Positions 1-12,749 of a DNA stretch of 64,000 nucleotides are shown one piece after another (the first letter of the stretch is position 1; each line of letters opens with the position of its first letter). The position numbers and the translations under genes are program-made. Source of the stretch: Stichopus chloronotus (taxonomy: Eukaryota > Echinodermata > Holothuroidea > Aspidochirotida > Stichopodidae). Below the pieces are notes generated by a model. That model did no database searches. It was not told where the DNA came from and saw only the letters and a list, made by a program, of their open reading frames with translations. The DNA lies in the NCBI GenBank assembly GCA_021234535.1, contig CM037846.1, positions 13,222,705-13,286,704 on the forward strand, in the 5' to 3' direction.

Positions 1-1140
1 AAGCAGTTTAGTTTGCTTTTTAATTGTACCATTTAGACAATTTGAGGAAATGAATAGGTTTCAGGGGATAAATTCTGCCAAATTACCACAAATGCTTGCA
101 ACATAACAAACAAAAGTGTAAACCAGATAATGTCGTGGTTGACAGTTTCCCTTCAATTGTGTGATTCTTTGAACAAACCAAAAGGAAATATAATATACTC
201 AGTTGTCGAAACAGCTGATCGCAGACGAAGCAATGATCAGTTTGTAGTTTTTATAGATGAAAACAACGCTTCGGTTTTCTAAATGCTACCATTCCTGATA
301 CCTATATAGAAGCTACAACTTGAGTTGTACAGTATGTTTTTGATACACCAGTGAGAACTTCACTGTTACATATTCATTTTGATGAGGCAATTTACTTCTT
401 ACAATACGGACCACTAATTTTTAAATTTCCTTTCCTTTTTTTTTCACTGCTTTTTATGCCACTTCTTTTGGTTTGAAAGTGGTTCCTGTCATTTCCGTTC
501 ATTGAATGGTGTATTCCGTCCATGAACAACCCAAAATTTAAAGATAAAGACAAACTTGAGAACCAACTCAATCCTATCCTCATGCTTTTTTTTTTCATAC
601 ACATGTATACTGTATAACACTAAGTAAACAGTGCTTGTAAACTTGCAAAACAGTAAACAACTTGATTTGGACAATCACATTTTTAATATAAGGGTGGCCT
701 AGAGGACCATCAAACAAAACACCTCAACATCAAAGATGCTAACATGAATCAATTTTCAAAAGGAATGTAGATTCATGTACACTACAGTATTGACTTACAG
801 TGCATTTTTATCTCATCGCCCTATACAGGCTAAGATATTGTAGTCACTTTGCTAGTGGAGCTATATATTGTACTGTGCACCCATGGGAGAACGGTTGCCA
901 TGGAAATGCGTAGAGTGGATGAGTAGCAACACCCCAGGGGTATCCCATGGTAGAGTGACCATGGGTACAGGAGGGTCCTGTTGGGTGGTATAAATGAAAA
1001 TGTGTCTGTGCCAATGTGTGTGTGTGGGTACATGTCCAAATTGTGGTTTCTCCAGATTAGTTTGAAAAGTACATGAGCGATAAAGTTTAAACTTGGTAAG
1101 GTTGTACATGATGCCAATATGTCCAAGATGTATTAGTTGT
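1..1140. other. No gene recognised
   Basis: AT-rich DNA. Open frames at 392-674 and 830-1126 lack domain-like sequence and splice context. The segment 880-1000 is locally richer in CCATGG-type words. Confidence 0.5.
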
Positions 1141-1208
1141 ATGGTAAATCAAGTCAACTTTGATTGTTGATTTTTGCGGAAAAAAAGCAACTTTTGCCCC
1201 AAATTGCC

Positions 1209-1800
1209 ATTTCCAGCATATCTTGAGAAGTATTTGAGCATTTACTGCAAAATTTTGCAAAACTTACCTGGGAATGAAATACTCAAGGTATATCACTTTT
1301 GAAGGAAAGAGAGTGAAATTTGCTGATTTTTTAGCAAAAAAGCAAATTTTGGTATTGGTAATTGGTATTTCCAGCATATCTTGAGATGTATTTCAGCATT
1401 TAATGCAACATTTGGCAAGGACTTACTTGAGAGTGTAATATTCAAGGTATATCACTTTTGTGTTAAAAAGAGTGAAATTTGCTGATTTTTGAGAAAAAAA
1501 GTCAATTTTGCCCCAAAATTTGTATTTCCAGCATACCTTGAGAACTATTAGACCAATCAACTTAAAGCTTTGTAAGGACTAACCTGAGAACACATTGTTC
1601 AACATAATATTAATGTAATGGTAAATCCAGTGAAATCTCAGTGCTGATATTTGAGAAAGCTAATTTTGCCTCAAGATTTGTATTTCCAGTATATCTTGAG
1701 AGCTAATGGAGCATTACACGCAAACTTTTGCAAGGGTGCTGCTGTGAACACAGTAACAAAGATACAGTATATAGCTCTTATAGTAATCTGGTGAAATTGT
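1209..1800. repeat. 158-bp tandem repeat, four copies
   Basis: The motif ATTTCCAGCATATCTTGAG starts at 1209, 1367, 1524 and 1682 (spacing 158, 157, 158). Units share GCAAAACTTAC-like and GTGAAATTTGCTGATTTTT-like blocks. Diverged, non-coding satellite-like array. Confidence 0.85.
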
Positions 1801-4800
1801 ATGATTGTTTTGTAAAAAATAAATACAGCCGACATCCAGGTCAATAGACACCACCTTTTGACTTTAGCCAAAACAACTCTAGCAAAACTGGCCCCTGTGG
1901 GTAGTGTCTCTGAGCATTCCTGCAAATTATGAGAACGTTATTTTTAAGTCAAACAATAATTATAGCAGAACTAGGTCCTGTACAGGTAAATAGGAGACTG
2001 ATGTGCATATAACCCATCTACTGTAGGGATGCTCTTTTATCCTGCCCCTAACTGTAACCATTAAACCTATCCTACATGGAATAACCCAGTTTTACAATTG
2101 TGTTATGTAGCGTAATATGCACAGATACTTTTGAGACGGTATTGTTATTGTTACTTTAGCCTAAGTAGTGGCACCAGGTTATAGGCTTTAGCTTGCTACC
2201 TTACAGTAGATATCAATATTACCATTCTATGTTCGGTTCTGCTTACCGCCATTTTATGTTCGAAAAAATTTCCTCGAATTTAGAATCAGTACCAGAAACT
2301 CTGTGGCGTGGTTGCAATAAACTATTACAAATCCCCATGTGCAGGCCCTGTATTGAAATCAATGCATGTTGGCGACGAGACATGCAACTCCATGGATTGC
2401 CCTCTTGGCTTAAAAGGTTTTTTTTTTTATTTTCAGACTGTTTTTTTTTCCCTTCCCTTGAGTTCTACTCAACTGGTTCTAGATGGTCTCACTAGCAGTT
2501 CCCTTTGCTGATACACCATCCACAGTACAGCATGGCAAGTAGGTTTGTTTGTAAAACTATTATAGGCTTACTTTCTCATACAGTACTACTTTGGTAGGCT
2601 TTTGACTGTACTGTACACAGATCCTCTGTAAATCCCATACATTGTTTGATCTTCACTGAAGTAAACAGTAATATCTGAACAAACAATGAAACTCGACAGA
2701 GATAAGATTAGACAGTACAACTAACTTTATCCTTCACACATTCAACAAATTTATGCAAACATGTCTGTGTATTAATAGATGACAACCTGTAAATACACAG
2801 AGCAAAAATTGTGCATTCTAAATGGGGTCTTTATCTTTATTTACAAGTAGCAGACAAGCTAAGAAACTGACACAGAATAATATACATTCTTCAGAAATAA
2901 GGCAATGACCAAGGTATTCATAAGGACCCCAGAACTATCCTTGGTATTCAAACCTCATTCAGTTTTTATCTGCCTTGTGGCTGTAGATGTGATTAAGCAT
3001 CTCTGTAAAATTGTAAATCTTTCAAAGCCAAAACTTGTCCTTTCTGTGAGGAACTGATTTAGTATTGAAATATGGTCTCTGGGCTTTTTCCAAAACTAGT
3101 ACATATATGAGCAATCGTATACGACACAGCAAAATAAGGTTCAATTTGTCATTTCTCACTAACAAGAGACTTATCGCTAGCATTTCTTGAAGTGTGTCAC
3201 ACCTTGTGACACTTTAAACTTGCATTTTGGTGAGGTATTATGCTACAAATAAACACGAAAGCTGTGTTTGAATGCTAAAACTATGTACTGTGTTAGGTAC
3301 TGTACAATTTTAGGAATGCACTTCATGCATATAAGCCAGCCTCAAACTCAGGTGAACAGACATCAGAGGGGAAATGAATAGACTGAACGCAGTAGCTTCT
3401 ATTCAAGTTAGTTTGAGGTTGGCATCCATTAGGTATACCCAATTTTGACTGTACTGGGTACTGTACGATTGACGGTGTTGTGTTCTGCACTGCAACTCAA
3501 CTGCCAATATTGACATTCCATTTTTGTGTGAAATGATGGTTGAGGATTGATAAATGGACAGAATGATACTGAAAAGCTGAACATACAGGTACATTACATC
3601 GAATATGTACTTGATCATTTGAAAGAAGTTGGAGATTTTTGTGCCTTCAGTCTTGCACAATTGTACAGTACCTCTTTAATTCGTACTTTAATAATTACAC
3701 TCTACTGTGAACCAAAATCACAAAAACTTTGAACAAAATAAGAAATTTACCCCCAATAAATTGCTGTTTGGTAAAACTGGAACCAAAACTATGAAGATGT
3801 AGTTAATGAACAAGAATCTTGTGTCATGTGGACAGGAAGCCTGACTACTGTATCTGAAAAGGGTGTTTCATTTTTCTAACTGCTTTTAATAGTTCAATTG
3901 AGTTGAAGAGACCAGCGCTGTAAGCAGAAAAGGTTAAAAGAATGCACGCACTCACACATGTGTATTTAGTGTGCTGATCTATCTTAATATGAACAGAGGA
4001 AGTTAGTGATACAAGTAGCAAATGAAATGATGAAACTTGGAACAAAAGTCCCACAAAATAACAAATTCTGCTTAATAACAATCCAAGTGAAGGGGGGAGT
4101 TGAGCGTCTTAGGGAAGCCAGCAATATCCCCACAGTTCACGTCACATGTGAAGAAAGAAGCGGCCTCCTTTGGCAAAAGTCCCTCAGAGAGCAACTTGCT
4201 CTAGGCCCTTTGTCTTAATATCTACTGAACACTAGTAAGTAATAAATTATAGCAGCCACACCACAGCACTACACAGTACTTTTTACATACCAGTACACTT
4301 GGAGAATGCATGGCATTGTAAACATGCACTCAAGTATATGTGGGTATGTATGCCCCAACAATCTGAAAACTTGTGCAAAGCTCCAGTACCGTACAATTCT
4401 AAAGGAAAAAAGTCACTGTGCCATACAGTTAAAGGACAAAAGCAGGGTTTTAAGGTCTGACATTCAAGTAGTCTTCCTTCAGTCCCAAAGCCAGGGAGAT
4501 CTCACCATTCATTTCCCTTCTTAACTGATGATAGAAAAGCCTTGGTGGATCTTTCATCTCACGAATTTGTTCCCCATCAAACATTTACAAAGAAAACAAA
4601 GGCAACCAAAAGGGTAGGACTCTAAGCATTCGGCCACCAAATCTTCTCCAAGACTTGATAGCTTTTTGGCAGTGCTGCATTAAAGACTTGGACATAATCT
4701 GTCATTATTCTCTTTACAGGTCTAGAACGATCTTTTTCTTTAGTTCGGTTGCAAGTGAGACAATGTTTTGAACTTGATCCACAGAAATACTACCCGGCTA

Positions 4801-6050
4801 GACACTGACTGTATAGTGTAAGTAAATCATGAACATTGTCATGAGGTTTATTAAACACAGACGGGATTGTAAAAACTACACGCTGATCTGATCGCTGATC
4901 GTTTGAGATTTAAAAATGAATCCTGATAATGTATCAACCACATCATGTACAGCAGTAGTTCATGTGTCACAGCAATGTAGGGATATACTGTACACAACAG
5001 CACTATCACTTCACATACATGCACAGCAACCACATACACAAACTTGTTACCTACTGTAGCAAAGGTAACCTGCTGAACCATTCAGCCGTATATTAAACTG
5101 TCATTGCCACTTGCTGTGAATTTTAGTAAGCCTTTAGCTTCTACCTAAAATTACAAAGGCTGCATCAATCAAAGCCCTTTACAAGACACAAAATGGAGGG
5201 GTTGTCAAGGGAATTTGCTGCTCACTGAATTATAGTGTTGGATTGAATGAGGATTTTCTGACATGTTACAGTACCATGGAAACAAATTATTGTTACTGAT
5301 TTTATACCCAAGTTGCGAGACTTTCGATCAAACTTTCAAGGTTAAAATTTTCAAAATATTTCCTGGGGATTCTTTTCTTCATGCAAGTTGTGCAAATGCA
5401 TCATTTTGAGCTTAAGACTGTACAGCGCAGTATCTCCGATATTGTACAGAAGCCGATAGCATGTGGTGGTAATGGTAAACCAATGTCGCATCAAAATCTT
5501 GAAAGGTTGGACAGTTAGGATGGGTCGCCATGCTGCAAGCAACAATAATCTTCATAGCTGTGAGGTTTTAACACAGATTGGTTCCCCTCCCCTGGCGTGC
5601 TCATACCACTTCACACAATCAATGACAATTTAACACTACTATGAATCTTCTCAGTATACCACTTCACTAATTATGTGTTACTGTGAAGGTCTCCATTTTG
5701 GGACAGTGAGAACCAACTTGCCCTGGTGAAGGTTCACAGAGGGATACTATCTTTTTATGATACCCAGACGACATCACCTGTCAGTTTTCACAGGTTAGAG
5801 AAGTCTGTGAAAAAGTAAAAACCACCATGAATTAAACAGCACACTGGATGAAGATTTTAGTACAATGTAAACAAAGGCACTACTACCAACAGGCACAGGT
5901 CCACCTTCTGAACGCTTCAAGAACTAGAAAGCCAAAAGGCTTAGTGATTCCTTACCTCATGATATATATTGTAACAAACATGAATTGCCCACATGACAAG
6001 CATGAGATCCCACACAGTTATCCTACTTGAGATACCATCTTAGTAAGGTC
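1800..6050. other. No gene recognised, apart from the broken frames at 4.45-4.7 kb
   Basis: A strong acceptor-like site (ttttctgcttacag, 3937 on the minus strand) precedes a short frame AGLFNSIELLKAVRKMKHPF ending TAG at ~3848. It could be a last exon, but no partner was found. Frequent TACTGTA/TACAGTA words. Confidence 0.4.
4450..4705 (-). pseudogene. Broken coding-like sequence, unidentified
   Basis: Two short minus-strand frames look protein-like but are in different frames: 4622-4705 (27 codons, MTDYVQVFNAALPK, ends WWPNA) and 4450-4584 (44 codons, MFDGEQIREMKDPPRLF, ends KEDYLNVRP). Either a decayed transposon ORF or gene relic, or chance. No family recognised. Confidence 0.25.
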
Positions 6051-6290
6051 AAAACCTTTTGAATTCTAGTGACCCAAAATGACCTTTCACCTCCACTTAA
6101 AACAATAGGGCTCACCTACCCTATATGGCCATCAACACGCTAAATATGAGCAATTCACAAACTAAGTATAAGATCCCTCACATTTATCACCCTTAAAATA
6201 TCATGTATACAAGGTTTTGACCTTTTGTCACCCAAATAACCTTTGACCTACACAACCATGAGAAAACTCCCAAACGGATATGATGCTGCA
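6050..6290. repeat. Diverged copy of the TGACCTTTGACC repeat
   Basis: Contains CAAAATGACCTTTCACCTCCAC, ACAATAGGGCTCACCTACCC, AAGTATAAGATCCCTCACATTTATC and ATAACCTTTGACCTAC, matching the 7.4-8.2 kb array with more substitutions. Confidence 0.7.
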
Positions 6291-6596
6291 GGGGAACAAA
6301 TTATATTTTGTCGTGTCTAATAACCTGATAAAAAGGTAAACATGTTTATTTAATCAAAATTATAGCACTTTATTTTGTAGAGTTACAGCTATTGGTGGCA
6401 GCTCTTTCGTATTTGATTTTTTGGCGTGATGCCCTTCCCAATGGCTATGAGGTCCTTGAAAATTAGCAAAAACTGATAACCCTATTAAACCAGAATCTAG
6501 CATGACTTGCAATTTTGCCTTTAGTCTCAACACACAGTACAAGTTTCCTTGGTTTGATACAAAGTAGTCATTTGTTTAAAGCTTAGCTGAACTACT

Positions 6597-6948
6597 GTAA
6601 AGTGAAATAGGGCATTTAGAATACACCAACATGGCGTACAAAGAAATTCGCTTTAACCATTGTTAAACCATTCAGTCTCATCAATAAATATCTGTCAAAG
6701 CTTCATCTCCTCAAAACATTATGCATGTGATGAGTAACGGATGCATCATTTGAATTTTAAAAAGTTTGGGTGCACAAATTATTGTTGAGCAACAAATAAG
6801 TAAATTTCTGATCTGTGAGAATCTTATTTCTTGAAAATAAGGCTACTGTAATTGGTTATTCTGAATAATCTATCATTTTATGTCCACAAATAATGGTTTT
6901 AAAAATATGGTTGTTTTCTGTAAAACAAAGGCCCTATTTCCCTTTAAG
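6597..6948 (+). mobile_element. TTAA-type MITE, copy A
   Basis: About 352 bp. Internal landmarks ATACACCAACATGGCGTACAAA, ATTATGCATGTGATGAGTAACGG and ATTGTTGAGCAACAAATAAG; right end GCCCTATTTCCCTTTAAG. Forward orientation; left end decayed. Confidence 0.85.
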
Positions 6949-7439
6949 GGCTAAACAGAGACACTGTTTATACAGTAAATGGTTAAGTCCATTGTGCACC
7001 TGGCTCAACAGACTGTATGATTTATTCTGGACATTGTGGTTTCTACTGGCAGTCAACTGTGATAAATTATGTCAGATAACAGTGACCAATTTGAACAGAG
7101 GTGGGTCAGTTACAATTTGATTCATTCAATTAAGCAATCACAGTTCATGCACGCTCAAGGGCATTTGATCCAAATGATCAGTAATTTAGTTCTTTTTATA
7201 AAGCTAATAACCCGTGGTATATTTAATCAATTCCAATTTACAATTCATGCATGCTCACATGTCCTTATGAGGACAGTCGCATAAGGTTTGCCAAATAATA
7301 ATCTTTGATACCAAACTTAATGTTGTCTTCACCTTTGCTTTATGGTTATCGAAGAGACAATGTTGGTACGTACTAAAAGAAGTTCTCAAATCAACAAGAG
7401 GATTCTACATTACAAGTATAAAATTCACTAGAAAGACCG

Positions 7440-8160
7440 TTCTTTAAATATTGTAGATTTTCACATTTTGACCTCCCATTTTCACCTCTGCCAAAAAAAA
7501 TAGGGATCATCTACTCGATATGGGCAATCCACACCCTAACTATGAGATCTCTCACATTTATCGTTCTGGAGATATCGTGTTTACAAGCAATTTTCAAGGT
7601 ATTTACCTTCTGACCTCTGGTGACCCTTGTACTCAATAAGATACACCTACACACTTCGTATGACATCTGCCCAAGCTTCTCTTCTTGAGATATCGTGTTT
7701 ACATGGTTTTCACAATTTGACCCCTGTTGACCCCAAATGACCTTTGACCTCCACTGAAAACGATAGGGTTCCTCTACTCAACATGGTACAACTACATACT
7801 AAACATGAGATTTGTACAAGCTTCCTTTCTTGAGATATCGTGTTTACAAGGTTTTCACAATTTGACCCCTGTTGACCCCAAATGACCTTTGACCTTCACC
7901 AAAAACAATAGGGATCATCTACTCAATAAGGGCAACCTTCATGCCAAGTATGAGATCACTCAGAGTTACGCTTCTGGAGATATCATGTTTACAAGCAATT
8001 TTCAAGATATTTACCATTTGACCTCTAGTGACCCCAAATGACCTTTGACCTCCACCAAAAACAATAGGGATCATCTACTCAATAAGGGCAATCTACATGC
8101 CAAGTATGAGATCACTCAGAGTTACGCTTCTTTAGATATCGTGTTTACAAGCAGGCGTCA
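7440..8160. repeat. TGACCTTTGACC-type repeat array
   Basis: About five degenerate units of 125-158 bp built of TGACCCCAAATGACCTTTGACCTCCACC, AACAATAGGGATCATCTACTC, ATGAGATCACTCAGAGTTACG and GAGATATCGTGTTTACAAG. It ends in a CA-rich microsatellite. A diverged relative lies at 6050-6290. Confidence 0.8.
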
Positions 8161-8269
8161 CACACGCACATACATACATACACACACACACACACGACAT
8201 CACCATCGCATAGATTCCTCTGCCTTCGGCAAGGAATCAACAAAACGCTACAGGCATAATGATCCATAA

Positions 8270-11200
8270 ACGGAAATGCCACCAATAGCTTGTTCAGACC
8301 TATGCTGTACTTGACCAGATTCTGGGACGGGATTAGTCATCGAGAAAAGAATGACCAAAGTCATGTGACTACTGTTAATGGTTACAGGATGTTGTGTGAA
8401 TAGAGGCCATAGAGGCTTTTAATTACTGACCGTGAAGGTTCAGTGAAGTCACCATTTACTGTAATAGTTCAATTGATTATTTCTGTGCGTGTGTGTGTGT
8501 GTGAGTGTGAAGTTGTTGGACATTGTTCCACATGGCACTGCCGTTCAACACGGGTATTGTTGTGGTGCAGAACAAATTAGTCAATATCGTTTGAAGATTG
8601 TGGATAAATCAATATGATTTTTGAATTATGGCAGGAAATCATTGAGCTTCAAAGGGTTGCATTGTAATTTGGAAGTTTGGGGAGATTTACAGAAAATTCC
8701 TCTCGCTAGTTAACAACATGCTGTGTGTGCCGCATCATGGCTGTTGGACAACTTTGCGTAGCAACCTGCAGTATGAGGCACAATAAATTATGACTGTGGC
8801 TATTTTCTCTGACAAATTCATGTAAATGAAACAATTTTGTACAAACAATATGTAAGCCAGTCAGCACTGTTATTACTATTAGGGTTACATTTAGGGTTAG
8901 GGGTTAGCTTCAAGTGAGGAACAGAGGTTATCCCTGGCAATTCACTTTGTTTGTGTGAATAGTTTCAAGTTCAACCATAAATTATTTCCTGTATGATATC
9001 ATGCAATAGTGTATCTGAGCAAGCACAGTATATTCTGCATGCCATTCAACAAAGTGCTGCATATGGACGAACACATTAATGCTATCCTCAACATTAAGTC
9101 AGACAACAAAAACAAATTGATTGATGGATTTCAGTAAACCTCTCATTCAGATCAGTGGTTAAGTTGATTGAAGTGGGAATTCTTGGGTTGAAATACATTT
9201 GCTAGTAGTCCTACATTGCTTTGGAAAACAAACAAAATAAAAAGAAAAAAAAAAAAGAATGACCTCTTTGCAGTCAATCGGCTGCTTTCTTTCATGCAAC
9301 ACAGCAACTACTGTAAAACACAGAATGAAAACTTGAAAGAGCGACTACTGTACTGTAGAAAAGTGTGCAGTGAAATCTGGAAGTACCCAAGCATGCTCAT
9401 ACAGACTGACAGTGCTAAACATAAAGGATTCAAAGACAGCACTGATAGTCATGGTCATTAGGACCTTACAGATGATCGCAACGAGTCAACAACATCTACA
9501 CCCACTACAACCCATCCCACCCCCCTTTATCTTTCCTGTTCTTTGTTGCGGCCAAGCTTGCACTTGTTTGTGCGTACGTATGTCGTCGGGGAGCAATCAG
9601 CAGGGAGTACTCAACTCAACAAATTTTGATAATTGATATGCTACGATGCAAAATTGTGGCATTTAGCAACAACTTACTGTTCTGTTTGAAATGAAAGTAC
9701 CCTATTGTCAACTCTGATTTTCGGCTGAGCGGAGCTTTTGTAGAGGCTGCAGGATTCCTTTTTTTTTTAGGGGTATCGCTATTTCTGGGGGGGCAGCAAT
9801 TTTTAATCCAGGTGGATCCCCTTAAGCCCTCCACAGAGAATACTGTACATGTTTTCAAAAACCTAACAAAGACAAGCAACAAAACAAGTCCAGTTCCAAC
9901 TGAACCTTGCCGTCTTTTATCTGCAGATCAATCAAATAATTGATACACAGTTCGTTCTTGAAATAACCACAGTAGTTGAACTACAACAGCACGCCTACAT
10001 TTATCTAAGAAAATAATTGCACTTCTATCGTGGCAGAAAGATAACCCATTTACTAGTAAATGACATGCATGTACTATACTACGACACAGTCAGTCATTTT
10101 GTGATAGTTCTGTACAGTACAGTATGTAATACAGTCACTATTCAACCTTTGACCCCTTTTATCAGTAATACATAGTAAATCCCCTGGAGAATGGTAGATG
10201 ACTATCTATTGTGAATTTAACCAAAGAATCTTGTCAGAGCCACTCCAGCCATTTCTGCTGACATCAACAGTCATGGCATTGTATACTGTAAAGTACAGTA
10301 TGTATACAAAAACTCATTTTGCACATCAAAATGTCAACATATGTCACGTGACTATGACTTTTCTAAATTATAATTCCACTCATCGACAAAACAAAACTGG
10401 TAGACATGACAAATTCCATCTTGATGAAGCTTTTAATTCGTAGTACTGTACATTGCCAACGCAGAAACAGGTCCAAAACGATATTTGTCACTGACAGTTA
10501 CTCAACTGCATCGTAAGAGGAAATTCCATGGCTTTTCAACGAAATAAAGATTCCATGTAATACCGTTATAGTTAGCAATAACGAAATGATGCCATCACTC
10601 ACTGTGACCATACTTTTGGTAAGAAGTCACTATCAGAAAAATTTCCAACTGCACAGTGAGATAAACAGGATGATACATACTTAGGGTTATCACCAAAAAG
10701 TGAAATATTTTGGTTATTCATGTAGTATTACATAACATTGCATGTCCCCATGACTTAAATACTTTTATTTTACAAGCATTACCAGCATTGTTGATTCTAT
10801 CACCATACAATGTACTGTTGGATTTCTTACTTTCAATGTCAGTGTTCTCAAAAGCATTATTTTGAACAACCGCAGGTACTACTAATTTACCATAGTTTAT
10901 AACTGCAGCATTTAGCAAATGCACTTTGCAAGTTACCAGATGCACAGTATCTTATCGAGCAAAATAGCCAACAACCTTGCATTGATGGAGCAATGGTCAA
11001 TGGTGTGAACAAAAGTACAGTACAATTGCCACATTGAACAAGTATAGCATTGAATGTGTTGTTCTAAGTGTATGAAGCTACAATAATGTAAGTTGCATGA
11101 GAATCTACAGTACAGCATGGTGAAAAATGACTGCTTGTAGTAAAATTTAACACGTTTTCTTTACGGGGGGAGGGGGTAGGCTGTTGCAAAAAGGACTGGT

Positions 11201-12390
11201 TACATAGCCAGAAACTTCATTGTCTTTTCTATAAGCCAAGTCATGGAATAGCACTGAGATACTTTCAAGCTCCGTTCAGAGCTAATGTACATTTTCTGAC
11301 AATGCTTACATTATTCTTACAATTGTAGAATAGGCTACAAGCCTACTAATGAGGCAAAAGATAAATGGATCCCCAGTGACTGTCACTTCCACTAGGACTA
11401 CACAGAAATCCAGTGTGAAATGGATTTGAGGACAACCACATCCAGCAACAATGACATCAGTTATTCATGGCATCAGTAGCCGCCCACCCAAGGGGGTGCT
11501 TGGGCACTCAGCCCCAACGAGAAGTGAGGAAGCTTAGCTCCCCAACATTTCCAAGTGCTCCAAGAATAACTAAAAGAGTGCGTAATTCATTTCGATTCTT
11601 CATCTCATCTGATATGTAGCAGCCCACTGTTTTTCATGGATTGATTTTTTTTTTCTCAAAATTGGCAAATTGCAGTCATGAGTTCCCCATTTTGTACATT
11701 AATTGCAGAGCATCCAGAAATGCTGTTTACAGTCATCTGTAAGGTCCAAGAATTTTCACTTCACCACAGTTGAATTTCTGTTTTCCACTTTTCACATTCT
11801 ATTAATTAAAACCCATACTCAATGTTTACATGTATCCCAAAAAGTAAGTGTAGACTCAAATACCCCTGCATTGAAAATAACTTCCCCTGACGTTTGTACC
11901 CTTCACATGGTTTACAGGCTCTGCAGTCTGCCTAAGGCTAGGCCTAATTAACAATAGTCCAGTTAGACAACTTAGACTTTTTAGAGCTTTAGCTAGGCAA
12001 ACTTAGGGGAGGAGGAAAGCATTGACGGTGATGGCAGAATTGCACTAGCCTAGGCGTAGACCAACTGTCAAATTGTATGTACTAAGACTAAGAGCACTTG
12101 CAGTCAGTCTTAATCTACATAGTCGAAATAACCTTCTACTCTAGTGCTTAAGTACAGACATTGCCTAGGACCGTGCCTTTAATTGACATCACACAGCTTA
12201 CGTTATGACCACAGAATAGTATAGTATTAGTAATTCAATTTGCATCCTTTACTGCTCTATGGTTGTGACTCAGTGTGGACTGATGACTTATGCACCGCTA
12301 ACTTCAGTTAAACGTTAGCCTAGTTCGGCCTAGCCTAGCAAGACACCGGTGAAATGTTTTACTTCAACATGTGATATCTTAACTGCAAAT
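8270..12390. other. No gene recognised
   Basis: Contains a (GT)n run near 8480-8500, TTAGGG-like words at 8878-8905 and many TACTGTA words (9.3, 9.84, 10.1, 10.28, 10.44 kb). If the exon at 12.4 kb is real, this is its first intron. Confidence 0.5.
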
Positions 12391-12397
12391 CACTCAC

Positions 12398-12445
12398 CTT
12401 CGAATTGAGAAGAACTTTCCTAGTAAGATTATTTATCACAGACAT
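12398..12445 (-). CDS. Probable first coding exon of an unidentified gene
   Basis: ATG (A at -3) followed by 16 codons MSVINNLTRKVLLNSK and a perfect donor AAG|GTGAGT, phase 0. The short basic/hydrophobic N-terminus would suit a mitochondrial or cytosolic protein; no family is recognised. No second exon could be supported between 1 and 12.3 kb, so the next exon may lie beyond the window. Confidence 0.42.
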
Positions 12446-12678
12446 TGTGCTGGTATGATTCTTGTTTTATTTGCAGGTAACAGTGTCAATCTTGGTGTTC
12501 ACTATGACACTACTTGGCCTTTCCGTCGGCGTTTCGATCGATCCCTTTAAGCGACAAACCTAGCCTAGATATAGCAAGCATGTGAGCGTGTTAGTGCCAT
12601 GCACCATGTGTGCGCAAGCAAGCGTTCAACAAATATCGTGTGTCACTCTCAGTAGCGAAGATAGATAGCAACTCATTG

Positions 12679-12686
12679 TGACGTCA
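12679..12686. promoter_or_regulatory. CRE-like palindrome TGACGTCA
   Basis: Perfect ATF/CREB consensus about 235 bp upstream of the putative start codon at 12445. The position suits a proximal promoter. No TATA box was identified. Confidence 0.4.
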
Positions 12687-12749
12687 TTTTCGTGACCTAG
12701 GTAAATTCCCTCAATAAGCGCACTTCCGTACAGTGTGTATTGCATTCAG

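Noticed and set aside
3848..3936. Last-exon candidate AGLFNSIELLKAVRKMKHPF ending TAG
   Set aside because: Very good acceptor, but no upstream exon with matching phase was found. Not enough to call a gene.
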